The notes under the pieces are model-generated. The model saw nothing but the letters and a program-made list of their open reading frames with translations, made no database searches and was not told the origin of the DNA. A stretch of 64,000 bases of DNA from Pareuzebyella sediminis (GTDB lineage: Bacteria > Bacteroidota > Bacteroidia > Flavobacteriales > Flavobacteriaceae): the NCBI RefSeq assembly GCF_008367235.1, contig NZ_VTZS01000001.1, positions 186,001-250,000 of the forward strand, read 5' to 3'. The translations under genes were made by a program, and so were the position numbers. Positions 53,772 to 61,140 of the stretch are shown here, piece after piece; the stretch's first letter is position 1, and the number at the start of each line of letters is the position of its first letter.

Positions 53772-54929
53772 ATGAAAATGGCAAATAAAAAAGAATTACG
53801 TATCGGTCTTATAGGTACAGGTTTAATGGCGCGAACACATACGAATGGTTACAAGCGTATTGGCGATTTTTTCCCGGAATTGGAATATCGCCCCATTTTG
53901 AAAACGGTTTGTTCGCGTACAGAAGAAAAAGTAAAGGCCTTTGCCGAACAATGGGGCTATGAGTCTTACGAGACGGATTGGAAAAAGGTAATCGAGCGTG
54001 ACGATATCGATGCCGTAGATATTTGTACGCCTAACGATATGCATGCCAATATCGCTATTGCGGCCGCAGAGGCTGGTAAAATGGTATTATGTGAGAAACC
54101 CTTGGCAAGAACAGTCGCGGAAGCACAGCCTATGGTCGATGCCGTTGAAAAGGCAGGTGTGGCCAATACGGTTTGGTATAACTATCGTAGAATTCCAGCA
54201 GTCACCCTTATAAAACAAATTGTAGACTCTGGTAAACTGGGCCAAATTTTTCACTATAGATCGAATTTTTTGCAAGATTGGACCATCAATCCCGAACTAC
54301 CGCAAGGTGGAGAGGCTTTATGGCGTTTAGATGTCGATGCCGCAGGATCCGGGGTGACCGGAGATCTATTGGCCCACTGTATCGATGGCGCGATGTGGTT
54401 AAACGGACCGATTAAAGATGTCTCCGCGGTGACCGAAACCTTTATTAAGGAAAGAGTGCACCAATCTACGGGAGAGGTTCAGAAAGTAGGTATTGATGAT
54501 GCCTGTATTTTTCATTGCCATTTTGAGAATGGGTCTTTAGGGCTGTTTGAAGCTACTCGATATGCAAGGGGGCACAAAGCCTTATATACACTTGAAATCA
54601 ACGGAGAGCATGCAAGTCTGCGCTGGGATCTACACGAAATGAACTATGTAGAACTTTTTGACCATTCTGATGAAGGTATCGTTCGTGGATGGCGTAGGGT
54701 ATTGGTAACCGATGCAGACCAGCCCTACATGGACCGTTGGTGGATACCGGGAACTTCGATAGGCTATGAACATTCTTTTGTACATCAAGTGGCCGACTTC
54801 CTGAAAAGTTTGGAAACCGGCGAACCATGTCAACCGACTTTCAGAAACGCATTGCAGACCCAAAAGGTATGCGAAGCCGTTATCGATTCGGCAAATTCGA
54901 AGAGCTGGAAAGATACCGGTGTAGAATAG
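53772..54929 (+). CDS. Gfo/Idh/MocA-family oxidoreductase (cytoplasmic)
   Basis: The 385-residue enzyme has [16 protein letters not shown] for NAD(P) binding, [13 protein letters not shown] (the catalytic EKP motif), and the substrate-domain segment [29 protein letters not shown]. Unlike those at 28149 and 59392 it has no export signal. It would oxidise or reduce a sugar at one carbon, probably working with the adjacent TIM-barrel enzymes. A strong terminator follows. Confidence 0.92.
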   Translation: MKMANKKELRIGLIGTGLMARTHTNGYKRIGDFFPELEYRPILKTVCSRTEEKVKAFAEQWGYESYETDWKKVIERDDIDAVDICTPNDMHANIAIAAAEAGKMVLCEKPLARTVAEAQPMVDAVEKAGVANTVWYNYRRIPAVTLIKQIVDSGKLGQIFHYRSNFLQDWTINPELPQGGEALWRLDVDAAGSGVTGDLLAHCIDGAMWLNGPIKDVSAVTETFIKERVHQSTGEVQKVGIDDACIFHCHFENGSLGLFEATRYARGHKALYTLEINGEHASLRWDLHEMNYVELFDHSDEGIVRGWRRVLVTDADQPYMDRWWIPGTSIGYEHSFVHQVADFLKSLETGEPCQPTFRNALQTQKVCEAVIDSANSKSWKDTGVE

Positions 54930-54978
54930 GCAAGTTCGATTAAAAAGTATTTGAGCGTTGTTACTTAAACTAGCAATG

Positions 54979-55020
54979 AATCCCGATGGTCTGTTTTTAA
55001 CAGATCTTTCGGGATTTCTC
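54979..55020 (+). terminator. Rho-independent terminator after the glycan catabolic operon
   Basis: AATCCCGA (54979-54986) pairs with TCGGGATT (55009-55016), with an inner TCTGTT/AACAGA stem, followed by TTCTC. It closes the operon that begins at susC. Confidence 0.85.
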
Positions 55021-55307
55021 TTTGGTGTCAACTCTCCAAAATAGCCAACAAAAAAGGGCGAATGAAGAATTCGCCCTTAAAACTCAACAAAACTAACTCA
55101 AACAATATGAAGGTCTCTAATCTTCACTTTACTATATTAAAACTTATTTAATTGCTTTCTATCCTGTACTGTGCTGTTAAATATGAATGAGATAACAAAA
55201 TGCAGTGTTTTTACGAGTCCTTTACTTAATGCATTGGCGATAAATAAGGGGTTGGCTAATTTTAACCCAACTTTTTCATTCGTTCAAATGGCCAAATAAG
55301 GTGCTCT
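55021..55307. other. Leader-like intergenic stretch with hairpin and orphan CAGGAT site
   Basis: AAGGGCGAA (55054-55062) and TTCGCCCTT (55070-55078) form a hairpin, with A-tracts on both sides. A 14-codon frame starting at ATG 55109 follows a spacing that resembles susC leaders. ATCCTG (55161-55166) is a CAGGAT on the minus strand without a good -7 box. This could be the relic of a lost susC start or an unused regulatory site. No complete gene is seen. Confidence 0.4.
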
Positions 55308-55351
55308 CAGGATTGTACAGGATGCCCGAAGTCTACTTTGAGCGTATTTTG
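55308..55351 (+). promoter_or_regulatory. CAGGAT direct-repeat promoter of the sulfatase-GH78 gene
   Basis: Two CAGGAT copies (55308-55313 and 55318-55323) spaced ten bases apart precede TATTTTG (55345-55351), a slightly shortened -7 box. The proximal copy starts 27 bases before it, matching susC. Confidence 0.68.
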
Positions 55352-55375
55352 TATATTTCAACAAAATAGCAGGAA

Positions 55376-58300
55376 ATGAACAACCTTCTTAAGAAACAGA
55401 ACAGGATTAGAATAGCTGCAGTGATACTCATTTTTTTTCCGAGCATTGCCCTGTTGAGTCAAGAAAAATCGGCGTCTTTAAAGGGAGAGCGACCCAATAT
55501 CATTTTTATATTGACCGATGACCAGCGTTATGATGCATTAGGGTATGCAGGAAACAACTTGATTTCTACTCCTGAAATGGACAAGCTCGCCGAGGAAGGG
55601 ACCTATTTTAGCCATGCCATGGTGACCACACCGATATGTGCAGCTAGCAGGGCCAGTATTCTTACTGGTTTATATGAGCGTGCACATAATTACAATTTTC
55701 AAACGGGTGATATTCGAAGCGCCTATATGGATGATTCCTACCCTAAAATTCTTAAAAATAACGGGTACCGAACGGGTTTTTATGGTAAATATGGAGTGCG
55801 CTACCAAAACCTTCAGAAACAGTTTGATAGTTATGAGTCTTATGACCGAAATGGAGCTTTTAAAGACCGAAGAGGTTATTTCTACAAAACATTAGGGAAA
55901 GATACCGTGCACCTTACCCGCTATACCGGACAAAAAGCACTTGATTTTATTGAGGAGAGTACTTCATCAAGACCTTTTTGTCTCTCGTTGAGCTTTAGCG
56001 CTCCTCATGCCCATGATGCTGCGGAAGACCAATATTTCTGGCAGGAAGAGTCCGATAGGTTACTTGACAATATCTCAGTTCCAGACCCTAACTTTTCAGA
56101 GGATAAATATTTTCAGCAACTGCCTAAATTCGTTAGGGAGGGTTTCAACAGAACGCGTTGGTACTGGAGGTATGACACCCCCGAGAAATATCAACACAGT
56201 GTTAAGGGCTATTACCGTATGATTTCTGGGATAGACCGCGAAATCGAAAAAATTAGGGAACTACTAGTACGCAAAGGCCTTGAAAAAAATACGGTAATCA
56301 TTCTTATGGGTGACAATGGCTATTTTTTAGGGGAACGTCAATTGGCCGGTAAATGGTTGCTCTACGATAATTCGGTAAGGGTACCTCTTATTATTTATGA
56401 CCCCCGTGCCAAAAAGCAAAAGGATAGTGATCAAATGGCGTTGAATGTAGATGTACCGGCGACCATTCTCGATTATGCCGGGGTAGCACGTCCTTCAAAT
56501 TGGCAAGGAAAGAGTCTTGTGCCACTGGTTTCCGGAAAATCAAAAGAATTGAGACGCGATACCGTTTTGATAGAACATCTCTGGGAATTCGAACATATAC
56601 CGCCGAGTGAAGGAGTGCGAACGAAAGACTGGAAGTATTTCAGGTATGTGAACGACAAATCCGTGGAAGAACTTTATGACCTCAATAAAGACCCGAATGA
56701 AATCGAAAATTTGGCTGCTGACAAAAACTATACGTCGGTTTTAGAATCCCTTAGAAATAAAACGGAAGAACTGATCGAAAGTAAAAGGGATTCATTTTCC
56801 GATGGCCCTACCGATTTGACGGTCGAGTTCATCAGAAGACCGAGCGATACAGAAATTTTGGATACCAAGCCTGAATTTTCATGGGTAGTACCAAAGGGTG
56901 CCGTGGTACAATCGGCCTATCAAATTCTAGTGAGTTCGTCCCTAGAGAACATCAAAAATAATATCGGTGATATTTGGAATAGCGGTCAGATACGATCAAA
57001 CGAATCTTTTGATGTCGAGCATGGGGGCAATGCATTGCGCCCTGGTCAAACTTATTTTTGGAAAGTACGCATTTGGGATGTGGACAATCGTCTCACCAAG
57101 TATTCAAAATATCAGAGGTTTACGATGGGTGAGTTGGATGGAAAAACTATTACCACTCCAAACAGCTTTCAAGTCGATACCATAATTCCTAAAATTTTTG
57201 AGAAAAGACAGAATGTCTATTTTATGGATTTCGGAAAAGATGCTTTTGCTACTATGGGATTTACCTATGACGCGCCTTCCGACCAAAATTTAACTGTTCG
57301 CATTGGAGAACAACTAGAGGGCGGGCAAATCAATAGGAAGCCTCCTAAAAAAAGCCATATTAGGTATCAAGAGATAACCGTACCGGTAAAAGAAGGACGC
57401 CATTATTATCAAATTTCTATTAAACCTGATCAAAGAAATACCTTGCCGGGTAAAGCACTTCCGTTACCAAAGGGTTTTCCGGTACTTATGCCTTTTCGAT
57501 ATGCAGAGGTGGAAGGGGCTCATAGAAATTTGGTGGCGCAAGATTTTGAACAGCTAGCTTTCCACTCCTATTGGGAAGAGGATGCAAGCTCGTTCGATAG
57601 TTCAAATCCCATTCTTGATGAGGTGTGGGATCTGTGCAAGTATTCTATCAAAGCCACCACGTTTAATGGGTTATATGTCGACGGGGACCGAGAGCGAATA
57701 CCCTATGAGGCTGATGCCTACCTTAACCAGTTGAGCCATTATACTACTGATAGCGAATATGCCATGGCCCGTCAGACGATCGAGTATTTTATGGAGCATC
57801 CTACTTGGCCCACTGAATGGCAACAGCATGTAGCGCTCATGTTTTATGCGGATTATATGTATACGGGCAATACTGAACTTATCGAGAAGTATTATGATCG
57901 GCTTAAACACAAGACACTTTTTGAGCTTGCTCGTGAAGACGGCCTTATTAGCTCTTCAAAAATGACTCCTGAACTCATGGATAAACTTGGTTTTCCAAAA
58001 GATATGACCGAAACCTTTAGAGATATTGTAGATTGGCCCCCATCAGGTTGGGGGGGTGACCCCAATGTGATGGGAGAACGTGATGGGTTTGTGTTTAGGC
58101 CTTATAATACTGTAATAAACAGCTTCTATTATCGGAATATGCAGATCATGGCCGAATTTGCAAACTTGTTGGGCAAAACCGATGAAGCAATTGAATTCGA
58201 ACTACGGGCAATAAAGGCGAAGAAAGCGATAAACACAAAATTGTTTGACACGAAAACCGGGGCATATGTCGATGGCGAAGGAACCGATCATTCTTCCATA

Positions 58301-58924
58301 CATGCCAATATGCTTCCATTGGCATTTAATATTGTGCCTAAAGAACGTATTCCCCAGGTCATCGATTTTATCAAAGCGAGAGGTATGGCGTGCAGTGTAT
58401 ATGGCGCACAATATTTAATGGAAGGCCTTTATAATGCTGGGGCTGATGATTATGCTCTAACGTTATTGTCTTCCACATCTGATCGAAGTTGGTATAACAT
58501 GATTCGTATCGGCTCGACGATAACGCTAGAGGCCTGGGATATGAAGTATAAACCCAACGCCGACTGGAACCATGCATGGGGTGCCGTGCCGGCCAATATT
58601 ATTCCCCGGGGGCTATGGGGAATAACACCGAAAACACCGGGGTTCGGGGTTGCCCTGATCAGACCTCAAATGGGTACACTGAAGAAGAGTTCGGTCAAAG
58701 TTCCCACTATTAAAGGACCAATAATGGCCGAGTACACTTTTGTCAATAATAGGTTGCAGCGCTATACCATAGAAATACCAGCGAATATGGTGGCAGAATT
58801 CGAAACACGAACCTCTACGGATAAAGTCATCAAATTAGATGGTATAAAAATAAACCCCGGCTTTGAAAACATACGGCTATCCCCGGGAAAACATAATATT
58901 GAACTGATTATCAATTCTTTTTAG
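55376..58924 (+). CDS. Sulfatase (S1) fused to GH78 alpha-L-rhamnosidase
   Basis: The 1182-residue protein has a signal peptide (about 1-29) and an S1 sulfatase (about 38-465) with [19 protein letters not shown]. Its active-site CAASR (C88-R92) is the formylglycine cysteine. The GH78 part follows: a beta-sandwich from about 470 ([17 protein letters not shown]) and an (alpha/alpha)6 catalytic barrel (about 740-1100). The conserved [19 protein letters not shown] lies near residue 768, with a C-terminal beta domain. It should desulfate and release alpha-L-rhamnose from a sulfated glycan. A comparable S1-GH78 protein is known from an ulvan locus in Formosa agariphila. Its promoter has CAGGAT repeats. 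Confidence 0.94.
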   Translation: MNNLLKKQNRIRIAAVILIFFPSIALLSQEKSASLKGERPNIIFILTDDQRYDALGYAGNNLISTPEMDKLAEEGTYFSHAMVTTPICAASRASILTGLYERAHNYNFQTGDIRSAYMDDSYPKILKNNGYRTGFYGKYGVRYQNLQKQFDSYESYDRNGAFKDRRGYFYKTLGKDTVHLTRYTGQKALDFIEESTSSRPFCLSLSFSAPHAHDAAEDQYFWQEESDRLLDNISVPDPNFSEDKYFQQLPKFVREGFNRTRWYWRYDTPEKYQHSVKGYYRMISGIDREIEKIRELLVRKGLEKNTVIILMGDNGYFLGERQLAGKWLLYDNSVRVPLIIYDPRAKKQKDSDQMALNVDVPATILDYAGVARPSNWQGKSLVPLVSGKSKELRRDTVLIEHLWEFEHIPPSEGVRTKDWKYFRYVNDKSVEELYDLNKDPNEIENLAADKNYTSVLESLRNKTEELIESKRDSFSDGPTDLTVEFIRRPSDTEILDTKPEFSWVVPKGAVVQSAYQILVSSSLENIKNNIGDIWNSGQIRSNESFDVEHGGNALRPGQTYFWKVRIWDVDNRLTKYSKYQRFTMGELDGKTITTPNSFQVDTIIPKIFEKRQNVYFMDFGKDAFATMGFTYDAPSDQNLTVRIGEQLEGGQINRKPPKKSHIRYQEITVPVKEGRHYYQISIKPDQRNTLPGKALPLPKGFPVLMPFRYAEVEGAHRNLVAQDFEQLAFHSYWEEDASSFDSSNPILDEVWDLCKYSIKATTFNGLYVDGDRERIPYEADAYLNQLSHYTTDSEYAMARQTIEYFMEHPTWPTEWQQHVALMFYADYMYTGNTELIEKYYDRLKHKTLFELAREDGLISSSKMTPELMDKLGFPKDMTETFRDIVDWPPSGWGGDPNVMGERDGFVFRPYNTVINSFYYRNMQIMAEFANLLGKTDEAIEFELRAIKAKKAINTKLFDTKTGAYVDGEGTDHSSIHANMLPLAFNIVPKERIPQVIDFIKARGMACSVYGAQYLMEGLYNAGADDYALTLLSSTSDRSWYNMIRIGSTITLEAWDMKYKPNADWNHAWGAVPANIIPRGLWGITPKTPGFGVALIRPQMGTLKKSSVKVPTIKGPIMAEYTFVNNRLQRYTIEIPANMVAEFETRTSTDKVIKLDGIKINPGFENIRLSPGKHNIELIINSF

Positions 58925-59011
58925 TAAAAAAAGGTTTGTAGTGCGGATGCTTTAAGATGAGCGATTTCGTTAAATAAATTAGTTCTACACAAAAATTTTG
59001 ACTGAAAAATC

Positions 59012-59326
59012 ATGAAACGAGTAGCATTTAAGATGAAGTTGAAAAGTGGGTATAAAGAGGAATACATGCGACGCCACAATGAGATTTGGCCAGAACTCAA
59101 AGAACTTTTGCATTCAGCGGGGGTAGGTGAGTATTCTATTTTTTTTGATACCGAAACCCATACTTTATTTGCATTTCAAAAACTTTCCGGAAAAGAAGGG
59201 TCCCAAGATTTAGCCAATCATCCGATTGTTCGAAAATGGTGGGATTATATGGCAGACATTATGGAAGTTCATGGAGACAACTCTCCCATTTCTATTCCAC
59301 TAGAGGAGGTTTTCTATCTGGCCTAA
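59012..59326 (+). CDS. rhaM: L-rhamnose mutarotase
   Basis: The 104-residue protein begins MKRVAFKMKLKSGYKEEYMRRHNEIWPEL and has FAFQKLSG and HPIVRKWWDYMADIM, the RhaM signature with the active-site His/Trp pattern. It interconverts alpha- and beta-L-rhamnose before isomerisation. It lies 87 bases after the rhamnosidase fusion and is probably cotranscribed with it, linking rhamnose release to catabolism. It is convergent with the 59392 gene. Confidence 0.95.
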   Translation: MKRVAFKMKLKSGYKEEYMRRHNEIWPELKELLHSAGVGEYSIFFDTETHTLFAFQKLSGKEGSQDLANHPIVRKWWDYMADIMEVHGDNSPISIPLEEVFYLA

Positions 59327-59391
59327 TCTTAATGAGTTAAATTCTAATTTATCTTGGCTTTGGCCTTACGTTATCTGTCAGAGCTACAGGG

Positions 59392-60747
59392 TTACACGCT
59401 TTTTGGAAGAGGATGTTCCCAACCTTCTCTGTAACCTCTTTTAAGTAAGGCAGTAGCTTCGGGGTCGTCTACGATAATCATTTCCTTCTGATCATAAACT
59501 AACGGTCTGTTGAGATTCATGGCCATATTGGCCAAGATACAACTAGCTGTAGAAATATGCCCTTCCTGTATACTGGCTACGGGTTGTGTTCCCGTGTCTA
59601 TTGCGGACAGAAAATCTATCATATGGGCCCGAGTGGCCGGTGCAGCATGAAGTTCGATATCTTTTTCGGTCAGGTCTTCAGGATATTTTTCCTTTTCATA
59701 GATGACATCTTTATGTATTTTCTCACCTCCTCCCTGAGGAATAAAATCATATTGCATAACGCTTCCTAGCAATGTACCCTTGTCGCCGTAAATCTTAAAG
59801 GACCACGGGTATTCCGAATCTGCAGGGGAGCCCCATGAGCGATGGTTCCAGACACAATTGAGCTCGTCAAATTCAAAAACTGCCGTTTGCGTATCACTAA
59901 TATTGGCCTTAGCTTCTTTCTGAACATAGATGCCGCCGGAAGAGCTTACTCGTTTGGGCCAGCCAAGACCTAGCATCCAACGTACGGTATCGAGCATGTG
60001 AACACACATATCGCCTACAATACCGTTACCATATTCCATAAATGCTCTCCAACGGCGATGGGGAAGCCCGTCGAACTCTCGCAAAGGTGCTGGTCCTGTC
60101 CACATATTATAATCAAAGAAATCGGGAACGGGTACTGGCGGTCTATTCCCGGTATCGCGCATGTGGTAATAACAGCATATATCTACATGGGACACTTTTC
60201 CCAAAAGCCCTGCATCTACGATATTTTTCTTGGCTTCTACCAAATGCGGCGTGCTTTTTCGCTGGGTCCCCACTTGAATTATTTTACCATACTTTTTTGC
60301 CGCTGATACGAGTGACTCCCCTTCGATGACATCAACACTTATTGGTTTTTGAAGATATACGTGGGCGCCAGATTTTAAGGCCTCGATGCCTTGGAGGGCA
60401 TGCCAATGATCTGGAGTGCCTATCAATACAATATCAAGATCCTTTTCAGACAACATTTTTCTATAATCCGAATAGGTTCTGGGCTTCTTTCCGGACCTTT
60501 GTCGTTGGCTTACTAATTCCGCAGCTTCTTCGAGCATACGGGCATCCGCATCGCAAAGTGATATTACTTCTACATTAGCCACCTGAATAAGGCGAAAAAG
60601 ATCGCTTTTACCATACCACCCAGTACCTATGAGACCCACTCTTATTGGTTTTTCACGATGCATCAAATCGATTCCATAAGCCCCGAATGAGGACAGTACC
60701 ATTGCAGCGGTTGTACCTTTGATAAAATTTCGTCTGTTAACGTGCAT
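59392..60747 (-). CDS. Secreted Gfo/Idh/MocA-family oxidoreductase
   Basis: The 451-residue protein has a Tat-like signal (NRRNFIKGTTAAMVLSSFG). It then shows the Rossmann motif VGLIGTGWYGKSDL, LIGTPDHWHALQG and YLQKPISVDV (EKP-like motif with Gln), and a C-terminal substrate domain with GDMCVHMLDTVRWML. It is the third Gfo/Idh protein in the window and the second exported one. It may act on sugars or glycosides in the periplasm. It is convergent with rhaM. Confidence 0.9.
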   Translation of the reverse strand: MHVNRRNFIKGTTAAMVLSSFGAYGIDLMHREKPIRVGLIGTGWYGKSDLFRLIQVANVEVISLCDADARMLEEAAELVSQRQRSGKKPRTYSDYRKMLSEKDLDIVLIGTPDHWHALQGIEALKSGAHVYLQKPISVDVIEGESLVSAAKKYGKIIQVGTQRKSTPHLVEAKKNIVDAGLLGKVSHVDICCYYHMRDTGNRPPVPVPDFFDYNMWTGPAPLREFDGLPHRRWRAFMEYGNGIVGDMCVHMLDTVRWMLGLGWPKRVSSSGGIYVQKEAKANISDTQTAVFEFDELNCVWNHRSWGSPADSEYPWSFKIYGDKGTLLGSVMQYDFIPQGGGEKIHKDVIYEKEKYPEDLTEKDIELHAAPATRAHMIDFLSAIDTGTQPVASIQEGHISTASCILANMAMNLNRPLVYDQKEMIIVDDPEATALLKRGYREGWEHPLPKSV

Positions 60748-61085
60748 GTTTCCAAATTATAATTTTAAAGATAGTAAAATACTAAGAAAACAAGGTAGGG
60801 TTTAAAGTTCAGAAGGTGTTTTAGATGTAGATACTTATATTATCCAAAACCAATCAGGTTTTAGAAAATAATAATGAGGTCGACAATCGAATAAGTAGGA
60901 GTAATTTAAGAAAGTAAATCCTTTATGAAAGATAACTTTTAACGGTATGATTTATAGGTTTTTTCTTATTCTCAAATCTATTACTTCTCACCGGATCGTA
61001 TTTTTAATACTGACCAGTAATCGATAAAAAAATATAAATGAGCGAATTTGACATCTTTAATTCAGAAATTGGTAATACATTCCCT
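60748..61085. other. Intergenic stretch between divergent genes
   Basis: These bases are AT-rich, hold no gene I can support, and lead into the promoter at 61086 of the large secreted protein. I see no CAGGAT or FNR-like element. Confidence 0.5.
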
Positions 61086-61093
61086 TATTTTTG
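61086..61093 (+). promoter_or_regulatory. Bacteroidota -7 box before the large secreted protein
   Basis: TATTTTTG (61086-61093) is a perfect TAnnTTTG box. Transcription would begin near 61098, about 43 bases before the ATG. A TTG lies 14 bases before the box, shorter than usual spacing. Confidence 0.5.
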
Positions 61094-61140
61094 CGATTGG
61101 TTATTTATCGGCCATTTGATACGTGTGAAATAATAATTCT

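Noticed and set aside
55161-55166. Fifth functional CAGGAT promoter
   Set aside because: The minus-strand position 27 bases away reads TAATATAG, two mismatches from the box, and no gene starts downstream in that direction.
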